From Cenococcum geophilum 1.58 (taxonomy: Eukaryota > Ascomycota > Dothideomycetes > Gloniales > Gloniaceae), in contig KV748244.1 in assembly GCA_001692895.1 (NCBI GenBank), positions 1-64,000 on the forward strand: DNA of 64,000 nucleotides. The letters run 5' to 3'. This document shows positions 13,408-24,605 of this stretch, piece after piece. Numbering within the stretch: the stretch's first letter is position 1; each line of letters opens with the position of its first letter. A program made the position numbers and the translations under genes. The notes under the pieces were generated by a model. The model was not told where the DNA came from. It ran no database searches and saw only the letters and a list, made by a program, of their open reading frames with translations.

Positions 13408-14578
13408 GGCTCTAGGGTCTATTATCTACTCCCTTATAGCTAAAGAAGATCGCGTAAAATTAGCTAGGTTTACTCTACGAGCAAAAAAATGTGTTTTAAT
13501 TAGTTATAGCGGCAAGGTAAACTATCGCGTTTAGCTATTCGATAAATAGAAGATCGAGCGACTTGAAGAGGTGAAAATCTATAAAGGTAATATTAATCTA
13601 AAGACTACTACTATATTTACAGAAGAGCCTATTAACTCGTCCAACAAGTAAAGGAGAGAAGATACTACCACTCCTTAGCCGAAGCCTTTATTAAGAAAAA
13701 GGCAATAAAGAATTAATAGAAAGAAGGTCGCGATAGCTTCCCTAGCAAGTTTAAGTCTTTACTAAAAAAAACTTTAATACTATTATTTATTATTAATTCT
13801 ATTTATTACCCGATTTGGTCCCCTTTTAGGTCCATATAGGCTTCTACCTTCTATTTATAGGAAAAATCCCTAGTAAGGGGGAAACCTAGGTATATATAGA
13901 AAACAAGCAATGCATAACGCTTTAGCTTTATAACCTACCAAATCAACAATATAAGACGTTGGAGTTGGGAAATCAGGTTATACGGAGAAGAGCGACATGC
14001 TGCAGTTTAGGATGTTAGCACATTTAAGTCATGTATGAGTGAAACCCGAAGAAATTTGCTGCTTTCTACCCACACCTTTTCAAATCAATATGATGATTTC
14101 TCTTTAAATTCTAGTTTCAAGACGGATCGGAGAGACTTTTCCTGAGATATAGCACAGCATTACTTCGATGATATCATTTCACCTGAAGCATTATGGCGCT
14201 AACTACCGATGCTTGCAGGCTCTTTTACATCAGGACACATGTATTCACAGACAAGCCATAGAATATAGCAGAACGTGCACTTTTCACTATCTCCATTGCC
14301 AACACCCTCCGCTGGTGTCAATAACAGCACAAGCAAAAGCGGAAATCGCAGCTATAGTACAAGAAAAGCTGTAGGGAACATTTTTTGTTATAATAATCAT
14401 CGCGATAAAATGCCACCTGAGCGCCCCCCAGAAAACAGATGCCACCTCCTGCGCTTGTTGCCAATATCCCCGGTCCCGAATCCTATCCTAGCCAGCCATA
14501 TCCGGACGCACATACCTCAGCAAACCCCTCTAACGGCGTCGATTACGCAGTAGCATTTGCATTTAGTGCAATCAACAA
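13408..14578. other. Gene-free boundary between the repeat block and the first gene
   Basis: 13408-13900 is decayed repeat DNA with stops in all frames. From about 13910 base composition becomes normal. The last few hundred bases are probably the 3' flank of the HVA1-TUDOR gene. No RNA gene or recognisable protein fragment was seen. Confidence 0.5.
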
Positions 14579-15400
14579 CTAAGATCTGTTTCTCGCGCTC
14601 CGTCTTGGTTCACCGTTTTCCGTTGCGGCCTTTTTGGGCTCTCTCTTTTTCGCCGGTGCTTTCTTCTCTTTCTTTTCAGCAGCTTCACCTTTCTTCGGTC
14701 TTCCCCGGCTTTTCTTAGCCCCATTGGCCTTCTCGGTCTTTTGCTTCTTCTCTGAGGCTTCATCCCTTTCACCCTCCCCATCACCGCTTCCCTCGCTTGC
14801 AGGCTCTTCGGCCTTGCGTTTCTCTCCAGTCTTGGCTTCCTCGGAGGCTACTTCTCCGTTCTTAGTTTCTTCAGTCTTCGATTCGGTGGCCTCAACAACA
14901 CCGTTTTGTTTTTCCTCCTCTTCATATTTCTTTTCCTCTTCCTTTTCCTCCTCTTCTTTCTTCTCCGACTCCGGAACCCTGACTTCACCCCCATTAGCGT
15001 GTTCCTCTACTTCGATTTCACGCGCGCGCTTCACGGCATCGTTGCCCTCTCGCGCAATATGCACAGCCGGGTCTTCCGGGTCCGCGTTCTTCTTGATGGT
15101 GTTGCCCTTGTTTGATTGGATAGAGAGCTCGCCATGCTCTTTGACTTCGGCAACCTCGCTGCTTGGTCGCGAGCCAGACCATTGCCAGGAAACTAAAACA
15201 TAGCGGAGCTTGTTAGCACGTACACATAGCAAGAAAGGGCTGTGGCGGCGTTTGCCGACGCGCTTATGCGGCGAGCTGAGGCGACATGACGGGTCGCGCC
15301 TGAGGGAGAGGACGGGGAGTATTTCGCGCACAAAGATAGGATGTTATGGGGATTGGATGCGTGTACCTTGGTCACCCTCTTTGATGCCGTCGTCAGCCAT
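14579..15400 (-). CDS. HVA1-TUDOR domain protein with basic AT-hook-like tail
   Basis: The gene has two exons, 15400-15367 and 15192-14579, joined across a 174-bp intron (GTACAC...TTTTAG), giving 215 residues. The first 70 residues match the fungal hypervirulence-associated (HVA1) TUDOR domain: G-D-Q-V-S-W-Q-W at the splice, then K-G-N-T-I-K-K-N and P-A-V-H-I-A-R-E-G-N-D. The middle is Glu/Lys-rich and disordered. The C-terminus is strongly basic, with an RGRPKK AT-hook-like motif near residue 173 and a final RRSARNRS. The tail suggests nuclear or chromatin binding; this is inference. The ATG is chosen because the TUDOR start is completed only by splicing from it; the longer unspliced frame beginning at 15331 lacks that start. 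Confidence 0.8.
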
Positions 15401-16690
15401 CGTAGTCAAATACCCGATATAAATAGCTTCCGAAGCAATGACGTGAAGACTGAATGAGGAGCTACAAAGCGCAATGACGATACAGCAATCAATTGATGCG
15501 CGTAAGCGTCGCGACGACGGTGGAGATGGAGATGGAGATGCGCGGGTTGTTGTTGGAGGCAAGCGCGACAGGTGTAAGAGTTGGAGGATGGAAGAGAGGT
15601 TGGAAGTAGACGGGCAGGGCAGCTGCAAAGCTCGAGGGGATCGGCGCCAAGCTGCGCCAGACGATGCTGAGGAGATTTCTGATTTGCTGCATGCACGTTT
15701 ATGGGGGGAGCCGCTAGCAGGGGCCAAAGGCGTCATCCAGTGGGTGATCAGGTCCGAGTCACACTTTCGCCTGCCAGCTAGATCTTTCACGCAACCGTTT
15801 TCCAACTCTCCATCTGTTCCATCCATATTGCACGTATTATAGATGTTGTTATATTCCGATAAGCTACGCGACTCTCCCTTTTTCTCTTTTTCCTTTTCCC
15901 TCTTCTTTGCCCAACGTCTTGATTCTTTACCTGCTGCCGTTGATAGCATAGCTAAGAGCTACTTAATTAGGTTTATTATAATCGCTTCTACCAACTCCGT
16001 GGCAGGCCTCTCCTTATGTCGCACTTATAGTGCGATTCTTACGGGCGCTCTTATACTAACTCTAGGCTTTTTGCCTAAGGATAATGCTTTAGTATATTAG
16101 TAGCTCTTTACTCTACTGAAATTTGGTCTCTAAACTACCTAGGACCGGGCACTCGGGGATATAGGTAATTGAGGATAGGGTAATTAGGTTTCTTTTAAAG
16201 GCGCTAGTGGATATTGCGACCGAGACGGAAAAAAGGTAGATAGGTTTATTACCCGTTGGCAAAGACATTTTGATGAGGCTATTACTTCCATTTTAATTTT
16301 TAGCAAGGGCTGCAGGGAGTTAGCCTAGCTAAATATCAAGAGGATGGTACTATTAAGGCAGCAACGCATAGGTGTCTCAGACAACAGGACCAGAATTCCT
16401 ACTGCAAGAGCGTGTTAAGTCCGAAGCAGAAGCAGAGTATGTACATCCAAAATTTTGCTTAGAGATTTGCAGCGCTGTTGTCGAGCTAATATAGTGTAGA
16501 TAGAACAGATACTGCGTTCGCCGCCGCAATGCAAGTAAGCGCAACGCAACTTAATCTAGCGTTGCTACGGAGCTTACTTACGTAGGAGTATGATGCCCGT
16601 CGCATTACGAGGCTTTTAACCAGTAAGCTAGATTGCCTTCCAGACTTCCTGTTACTCAATGTCACCTAGCCGCTCAGGCTTGCTGGGCCG
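15401..16690. other. Intergenic region, partly RIP-altered
   Basis: 15401-15900 is the upstream region of the HVA1-TUDOR gene, with simple GGAGAT repeats near 15520. 15940-16320 is AT-rich with many TAG/TAA triplets and looks like RIP-altered repeat DNA. 16330-16690 gives no clear protein similarity but leads into the NB-ARC relic, so it may hold its decayed upstream part. Confidence 0.4.
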
Positions 16691-16978
16691 TTCCGGAATC
16701 TTCGATTCGTGGGCCGCAATCCCCAGCTTAATGGACTAGAAAAAACGCCCTTCGCGCGAAACCAACATCAAAAGGTCGCACTTATCGGCCTTGGGGGTGT
16801 AGGAAAAACATAAATTACGCTTGAGTTAGCCTACCACACAAGAGGTAGGTACCCATAATGCGTGGCCCTTTGGGTATCAGCAGCAAACATGGAGAGCCCT
16901 CAATTTGGTAGTCAAGCACATTTGGACTTATTCATCAAAAACACGACAGATGAAGCGAGCATTCGAGATCCGCAAACG
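16691..16978 (+). pseudogene. NB-ARC (NLR) nucleotide-binding domain relic
   Basis: One frame reads F-V-G-R at 16706, then the P-loop L-I-G-L-G-G-V-G-K-T (16783-16812), then L-E-L-A-Y and later W-V-S-A-A-N. This is the start of an NB-ARC domain as found in fungal NB-ARC/TPR proteins. Two in-frame stops interrupt it. The first directly follows the P-loop, where such proteins usually have Gln, so it fits a CAA-to-TAA change. The similarity fades after about 16978 and no downstream repeats were found. It is a truncated, RIP-altered fossil. Confidence 0.72.
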
Positions 16979-17481
16979 ACTAATTTAAAGGGTTGGACCA
17001 GGACTTGATTTCATGGGGATTTTTGGTTTACATATATGTTCCATTCAACATCCACTCATTGAACAATTGGTCTTTTTGGAAGAGTTGTGTGATTATGCAT
17101 CCAATTACATTCTCATTCTCTATTACCGTGGTATACTATTATTAATTGAATTCATTCACCTAAAGGTTAAGTTCAAATTCTGTCTACCTAATCTCTCTTG
17201 ATTGCAAAACTGCATAGCAGTTTCTGTGCTGGCATGACTCGCTGCATTCACCAAATCAAAAAAATGTCACAGCCGAAAATTCACTCACCATCAAAATTCA
17301 CCATTAAAGTAAACAGGTTCTGAGTGTGAGAATTTTTCTTCCATCCTTTCTTCAACCTCAACCTCTCAACCTCTCAACCTCTCACCCCTAACCAGTGACC
17401 ACATACCCCTACAAGATCGACTGTAAATCTCTTTGCTTGATGCTGCAAAACCCTTACTCTATATTGGGTTAGATCAAAACG
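16979..17481. other. Intergenic region and likely leader of the zinc-knuckle gene
   Basis: No coding similarity was seen. 17340-17400 contains a pyrimidine-rich CTCAACCTCTCAACCT repeat typical of a fungal promoter/leader just ahead of the next start codon. Confidence 0.4.
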
Positions 17482-20400
17482 ATGTCCTTTAATCCAGAAA
17501 GACTCCCAGCATGTCACTCATGCGGCACCATAGGCTTCACGATGGAGACCTGTCCAGAATGTAGGCTGTGTGGCTACTGCAAGAAGAAAGGCCACACAAA
17601 GTTTGAATGTCCAAAAGCTCCTCCATGTCGAAACTGCAATAAAAAGGGACATCCGACACATCGATGTCGCTTCAGTACAAACCAACATTCACAATCAGAT
17701 CCACCGTCGGTTACTTCGCAGAACAAGACACGCCGACGCCCCTCCGGGACAAACCAACATCCACAATCAGATCCACCACCAATTACTTCGCAGAGCAATG
17801 AGCCGCTAGGAGAAAGTCGTTCGTTCCGCAAGTGGCGTAGCTTAAATGTCTCTATTACCTGCCCACCCCAAAGCCTTGAGACTTCAAATGATATGCCTGT
17901 AAGTAATATCTTTCTATGGGACATGGCACAGGGCAAGCCGGCCAAGTTAAAACGTAATCTAATCCGTCTTTTAGAATGATGTCAATGTAACACCGGAGAT
18001 CGTTTTCCCAAACCTGGAACAAACAATACACCAATTGGTTTCCGGCCTAGTACGCAACACTTACTCAGAAATTGAGGACCTAGGTTATTCAAGCTGGATT
18101 TTGAGCCATGGGGAGGGGGCTGTTACGAAAGCATGCTTCAATTGTATTGACGCTCGATTGCTAGCTCTAAGTGGATTACAACTTACGGTTAAACGGTAAG
18201 TATAATCACGGTTTCTACTTGATCCTAGGGAGTAGTTAGTAACGAATGATTACAGTATGGATGATATCTGGCTTTCACAATCCAAAGACACTGAGTACTG
18301 GCCCGACGCCGTTGGGTATGCAAACTACGTTAAAGATAACAGGAATGACAGTTATTTGCGCTTTTACGTTGGCCAGTCAAAGGAAGTTAGGCGCCGTATC
18401 CCTTGCCATTTAAGTAACATTTTAAAAGGCAAGTCGGATACTCTTCATTACTATATCTGTTCCCGTGGGGGCGGCCATCGAAGCTCTAGTTTCATACAAC
18501 TCTGGAGATTACCACCAAGTCCATACAATGACAAACTTTCCTCGGAGAATTGGTATGGCCTATTACACAACATTCTCGAGATGGTGTTCTGTCGGGCTTT
18601 CCAGTCGCTTTCGTCAAGAGTCCTTGAAACGTTTTTTGGACCACCAGAAACAGGCAGTTACGCAAATGTTGGGCTGAATGTCGCACCTCCACTCCTCCAG
18701 TCGGCTGTAGTAGATGATTTCAGGAAAATTCAGTTTACTATTGACATATCCCAATCTCAGGATCTCGAGGTTCGCCAATGGATCTCGGTCAGACAGGCGC
18801 AGAAGCCGCAATGGAAAAATACCTTGCGCCATGCACGGCAGTCAGGGGCTGTCCTTGACTACATAGGCGCTCTTCAAGATGCCTTGAAAGGGACCGCGGA
18901 CTTAGTGCAGATCGATTCATTTGCTGAAGGTGGCGAAGATATTAAGTCTTTACACGATCTGGACTATTTATTTAAAGACGGGGAGATCGAATCCGGCAAG
19001 CTTCTAAAGGAGGTTGTTCCTTTTACCCGTCCACTCGGAAGTCCATCAGCACGAATAGGATTTATTTTAGATTATGGAGAGCTAAGGGGGGATTCCTCGC
19101 ATGGAGATGCAGGACTAAAATTACCATGGGGATTCAAGGAAACGGGGTTCACCCCCAGGAACTCCCTCATATGGACATTCAATCTTCGGCAACCCTCTAC
19201 AGTCGATATAGACGTGCTTCATAAGCTTCAAGCCAGTCCATGGAAAGAACTACTCACCAAAGTTCATCGGAAGTTGATCCAAGGAAGCGCCCTGAAAGTA
19301 GTCTTTTTATGCGGAACGAATGCCAGGGAACTAACTCTAGCTGGAGTGGATTCTTATCAGAAATTTGGTCTTAAGCTTGCGACCCACAACTATGAGATCT
19401 ATCTGGAGACTCGTGGAGAAGGCCAGCATAGGTTGTACGCATATTGCCCTGAGCTCCCATGGACCCTAGCAATTGGGGACTGGGCGACTGCACAACGGAT
19501 TGATACCATTATCAAATTTGCTACAACTCTTACAAAAACCGAAGGGATCTACCGAAACGTATTTGAAAGATGCGGAGCGATTGTCCATATCCTTCGCCAA
19601 GCACAATATGAAGCAAAGACCGGAGTGCGCATGACAACGGATACATTGGACGTTAACCTTAAAGCGTGGATGTACTACAAAGGTTTTATCAACGATGAGG
19701 ACATCAGAAAGGTTGAACAAGCGGCTGGATGCCTTACCCGGGGACTCTTAATGCTTTTGCACATATTCCCTCGTTCCCCATATCCAAACAATGCGGTTCC
19801 CCAGACGGCTACTGGAAATTACCGTAAAAGGGACCATGATGTGGCCTTTCAGCCAGAACAGTTCCAAGAAGTAAAAAGTATTTTCGATAAGGTCCAGCAG
19901 GCAAAACAAGCAAGGTTATCTATATCCTCCGGTGGCGGAACGAATCAACTCTCAAGCCATGCATTAAACCAATCCCCAACTTCCGAAGATGGAGAGGTAA
20001 AATACGTTGAGCGAATGGAGCCAACTCGTGAAAACCTTGCAATTAGTCCTACTTCTAAAGAAGGAGACAACCAAGTGGTGAGCATTCAGGCTGTGGTTGC
20101 CGTATACGAAGGCCCGGCTAACTAGAGATCCTAGTATGACGATGGATTAAACTGGAAAAATGATGAGCTGGAAATTCTCGACCAATCGCTCGCCGGGTCA
20201 CCAAATTATGCCTCGTTTCAAGGCCTCGTGAAGAAGGCCTCTATGGTTGCTGAAGACTCGGAGGCTGAGATGATGGAGGAAAGTAGAATTGAAATACGCG
20301 ATATCCTGGCTAACGATGGCGCCCCTTATGAAGTCGCTGAAACGGGGTTGCTGGAGGGGCTGACCGATAGCGATATAAATGCGCAAACAGGGCACTTGCA

Positions 20401-20932
20401 TCCCAACATTATTGCAGGGGGAACACAGACAGTTCTTCCCAGGCCCCTCCTGGTGGGCGCCCCAGTCGCAAAATATGTTTGGAACTCAGGAGAAAACTCA
20501 AAGCGCCTGTGGGACACACAGTACAAATATGAAGGCTACAGGGTCCGAGCCCCAATACAGACACGTGAAGGGCTTTACGTTCTTTATTTCTGTTATATGC
20601 GGCTTATATTCCCAAAGGGTATTGACTTTGGCGACGATTATTTAACGCTTTACCCCAGGTTCTCAAGAGTTGGGCAAAGACATGTCCACGTCTACGCAAC
20701 ACAAGCACGGGATGATGACCCTGCTAGCCGTCTTGCTCTTAGAGTTATGGGGAAAGGGGCTAATGGAACGTCCTTCAACCTTTGCATTTCTCAATCCACC
20801 GAATCTGCAGTGGAGAAGGCAAACGCCTTTATAGATCGTATTTTGGAGGGTATTGACGAAGACAAGTTGAAATATCGTCCACGGCGGTGGGTACCTGCTG
20901 AACGAACTCGTGTACATAAAGTAGTAGACTAA
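17482..20932 (+). CDS. CCHC zinc-knuckle protein with GIY-YIG-like domain, function unknown
   Basis: There are four exons: 17482-17898, 17975-18195, 18256-20077 and 20135-20932 (introns 76, 60 and 57 bp; reading frame kept throughout), giving 1085 residues. Residues 30-43 and 49-62 are perfect CX2CX4HX4C knuckles. Residues 11-24 form a third with Phe19 in place of His. A TNQH(S/P)QSDPP unit is duplicated just after them. Residues about 232-330 look like a GIY-YIG fold: G-Y-A-N-Y-V, then Y-V-G-Q-S (250-254), an R-R-R triplet (258-260), a His (264) and a Glu in L-E-M-V-F-C-R-A-F (321). The remaining 750 residues are unrecognised; the last exon holds a well-ordered-looking block before a basic end. 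A role in binding or cutting nucleic acid is inferred. Catalysis is unproven. No stops or frameshifts, although RIP-altered DNA lies on both sides. Confidence 0.75.
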
Positions 20933-22304
20933 GTCGGTGACCGGGTCGGTGACCGAGTCACCCCCAAGACGAAACAAAACTAGTGAGCAGCAATAGCTTT
21001 AGATAAAGCCTGGATAGGTAGGAGAGACAACCAACCAGAAGTAAATCAATGAAAACTAATACAATAATGAGTTGTGCCTGTTCAAAGACTTGATCATGCT
21101 CGCAAACTGCGTGCGCTCACTGCTCTGCAAGAAGGCATAAGAAGGCCTGCAGGAACTATCTAAAGCCCTATAGGAAGAAAGGTGTTAACACCACTTGCGC
21201 CACCTCTAGACTTGCTGATAAGCAAGCAAGCAAGCAAAACACTTCTCTGCTTGCTTGCTTGCTGGCCTCAAAATTACGTCTACTTGCTTGCTTGCTTGTT
21301 AATTGCTTGCCAAGACAGTATAGATTTTAAAGTTCTATAGAAAATCCGCTATAGCTTCACCTAGTAGGTATATTGCCTATTAAGCTCCTCCCTATCAATT
21401 TGTTGAAATAAACGACTGAGGGGAGTCAAAAGTAGATGGAAAGGTTGAATAATTTATATTTGATGGAGTAAGAAGCTCGTATATATATGCATCAATAATT
21501 AGGTGGCTGGTAACGGCCACCCTATATTGGGCCCAGCCACCAAATTCTCAACACAATTAATTATGGTATAAGCTCGTTCGCATGGCTCGGAGGTAGTTTA
21601 TAAGGTAGACGTAGTAAAAGTAGCGCGTATATCGCGATCTTGGCGTAGTATAGAGGATTAGGAGGTAGTAGAGAAAGAAGGTATAGTAGCTGCTCCTTTA
21701 TTAGCTATTAGTTTTATATAAATTGGTGGACTTACTACCTTCTCTACCGGCCTTTTTATAACCTATCTTCTTCTAAGAACATGTATATTATAGTGTAGTA
21801 ATTATTATTAGCTATAACTTATATTAATAAAGCTCTAGTAGATTACTAGCTTTATTAAAACCTCCCCAGAGCCCCTTATCAATATTATCAGCATTCGTGC
21901 GTAATGGGCACTTCAGCGCCATGGAATATCAGCCCTTCCGCAGCGGCTTCACGCAGCGTTCGCACGGCGGTGTTCTTTCCATCCACGTGTGGGTTTTTTG
22001 GCAGTACACCACCATTCGGGGCCGTCGGTGTGCGGGCATTCTTTGTATTCTGCCTTTATCACTTCGCACATAGTTCACAGGGACGAGTGACAGAGTAGAG
22101 GGTTAACTATTTAAATAGTTGGGTACCTCTGTGAATGGTAGTGATACAAATGGTTAATTCTTATGACTACAGTGAACTTATGGATTTTACTTATCCGCGT
22201 CCATTACATTACCCACCTCTCCTTGCTCACCCGCAGTTGTCACTTCGTACCCATGGCTCACTGCACAAAAGGGCCGCCTAAACGACTTCACCTTTTTATC
22301 CTCC
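20933..22304. other. Repeat-bearing intergenic region
   Basis: A short tandem repeat of GTCGGTGACCG starts at 20934. 21221-21312 carries GCAAGC/GCTTGC runs in inverted order. 21502-21541 is a hairpin with 9-bp arms (GGTGGCTGG). 21550-21880 is AT-rich, RIP-like DNA. 21900-22240 shows no convincing coding sequence. The last stretch is the 3' flank of the AAA ATPase gene. Confidence 0.5.
21221..21263. repeat. Perfect 16-bp inverted repeat of GCAA/TTGC units
   Basis: The arms 21221-21236 and 21248-21263 are exact reverse complements made of AGCA/TGCT tetramer runs, with an 11-base loop. A further TTGC run lies at about 21283-21310. Confidence 0.8.
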
Positions 22305-24605
22305 TCACTCAGCCTTCTTAGCCTGTGGCGCCGTAACCTTAATACCACTCTCGAGTCTCAGCAACGACATATTATACTCCTTACAATCGCACCATGTCTT
22401 AACCGTCTTAATCGCATTCTTAATCTCTCTTCCGTTCAACTCCCACTTCGCCAGCTCCTCCAAATCCCCCCGCTCCAGCCCCTCCAACGGCCTCACCTTC
22501 CCCGTCTCCATCGGCAGGCGGTCCAAGAACTTGCGCCACAGCACGAGGCGGGACGCGGGCGGCAGCGGCTCGAACAGCAGGTGGATGTTGACGCGCGAGC
22601 GGAAGGCGGTGTCGATGGTGGAGTAGAGATTCGTGGTCAGGAAGATGATGCCGCGGAAGTACTCGAGCTCGCGCAGGAAGATGGAGACGAGCTCGTTGCG
22701 CGCGATGTCGGCGGGCGAGCGCTCCGCCATGAAGACGTCGGCTTCGTCGAGCAGGATCACGGCGTTCCATTCCGTCGCCATCTCGAAGACTTTCTTGATC
22801 TTTGGCCCGAGGTAGGCGGCGTTGGTGCCGAGATCTTCGGCTTGGAGGTAGTAGAGAGGGCGGCGCGTTTTGTCGGCCACTAGGGATAGTTAATTAGAGG
22901 GCTTGAAGTGGTATTGAGGGACTTTAGACTTACCAGCTTCAGCGGTGAGCGTTTTGCCGGTGCCTGGAGGGCCGCTCAGGAGGAGGATTAATCCTTGACC
23001 TAAATGGAATGATGAGCTGAGTGAACAATACTCATTGTTATAATCACTAACCTTTCCCCATGATGACATCATCCACTCCTTTCGTTCGCTGATGATTCTC
23101 GACGAAGGTTAAGACCAAATCCTTCTGCTCTTCCGGGTAAACCAAGTGGTCATATGCTTCGTCGTTCCAAACCACAGGCTTGATGTCATCGACATAGAAG
23201 CTCACTTGGAGATAATTAGCACTAGTCATGTGTCAAAGGCCGAACTTGAGTACTCACACCAAAGCTTATTTTTCAATGCAAACCCAGTCAGGATTGGGGA
23301 AAGGAGAATGAGATCCTGCTCTCTAGCGAGCATCTCATCTTTGTTCTTTTGCTGTCTCTCGTCGCTAAGCCGCTTGATATATGTGGATTTTTCTGCTGAT
23401 GGCTTCTCGTCCTCGTCTTCAGAATCACTGGTGTCTTCCTCTGTTACTTCTTTACCTTCCCTTCTTTGGAGAGCCAGATGATGCTTGTTGTACCCATACG
23501 CATCGATGAGAATCCGACCAGACACCTACAGCGTCTCGTTAGCAGTGCGTTTGGATTTTGCCAGTACTTTCCTGGAACATCTTCATACATTATGCTTCTC
23601 AACGTCGCATCCTTTATTGTGCACGCCTAGCCCTGAGTACTCGCAATATGTGAGCTGCTGGTAATTGAGAATTTTCTTCCCTCTAATAGTCAACCTCGAC
23701 TTTACACCCTCTTGATCTTCATGAAATATGAGAGGGTAGTTGGGAAGAGCAGTGACAGGTAAATTGCCTGGGAAGGCAGGTACCTGCAGCTCGACCGGTT
23801 TCCAAACGAAAGCTTCGCCATCAAAGCTGATATCCTGGCAAATGATGGCCATATGGGGTTCAGGTTTATTTCGGTATGCAGTATCGATGACTTTACACAA
23901 TCGCTCACAGTCCCTGGCTGCGCTGTAGACAATTGAGTTCTTGGGGAAGTACGTCCAAGCCAGCTTGAAAGATATCAATCCACTGGCTCGGAGATGCTTC
24001 AACTGTGTCATGAAACCGCCGAATAGGCCGGACATAACCTGGAGTAAGAGCTCAAGATGCTGTTTAAGGAGACTGTTTTCTTCTGATTTCCTGTGTAAGT
24101 CTACGATCTTGTCACAGCAAAAATACAATGACTTGAATGGCTCCTGGAATCTAGCGATCTCCGTCGCCTCGAGGAAGACATTTTCGTGCTTCAAAATATC
24201 CTTGAGAGCGGCGACAAGGATTGGGCTTTGGATCTCTATCATGTGGTACTTGAGCGCAGTGCGGCCGGAGATTGTGGGCTGTTCAGAATCTTTGATCTTG
24301 TAAACCTTGATAGCAACTCGATCATAGGATTTGGCAATCTTCTTGTTAAGCTGCTTCGGTGGAGTTTCGACCCAATCGTAGTAACCTGCACTACTGTTTT
24401 TGCCTTCGTAAAATGTCTTCAGGACAACATTTGTTCCGAAACTTGGGTCCTTGCCGGGAATGGTTGGGGCAGGGGGAGGAGAGGTTGCTTTCTGCCCATT
24501 CGGCATGGACAGGTCGCTGGAGGAGAGGAGTTTCCCCGTAATGGGTTGCGATGCAGATTTTCGTTTCCACATTTTCGCAAACGCCCAGCTGTCGTTGGAT
24601 ACCAT
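22305..24605 (-). CDS. DUF7025-type AAA+ ATPase
   Basis: There are five exons on the minus strand: 24605-23589, 23525-23258, 23204-23052, 22999-22934 and 22879-22305 (introns 52-63 bp), giving 692 residues. The N-terminal half has the DUF7025 type found before fungal AAA domains (Y-D-W-V, then ending in V-S-G-R-I-L-I-D). A charged linker with a D-S-E-D-E-D-E run follows. The AAA core has Walker A GPPGTGKT (about residues 489-496), Walker B I-L-L-D-E-A-D (about 540), sensor T-T-N and an arginine-finger-like F-R-S-R. All key ATPase residues are present, so it should be active. The substrate is unknown; members of this family are widespread and uncharacterised. The start is the first ATG of the open frame; an upstream exon cannot be excluded. 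Confidence 0.88.

Noticed and set aside
14634-15203. 189-codon + strand frame rich in Ser and Phe
   Set aside because: It is the complement of the Glu/Lys-rich HVA1-TUDOR coding exon.
21904-22098. 64-codon + strand frame in the region between the GIY-YIG-like gene and the AAA gene
   Set aside because: No family features and surrounded by repeat debris.
22420-22883. Open frames overlapping the last AAA ATPase exon in other frames and on the + strand
   Set aside because: Shadows of the GC-rich ATPase exon; only the minus-strand frame carries AAA motifs.
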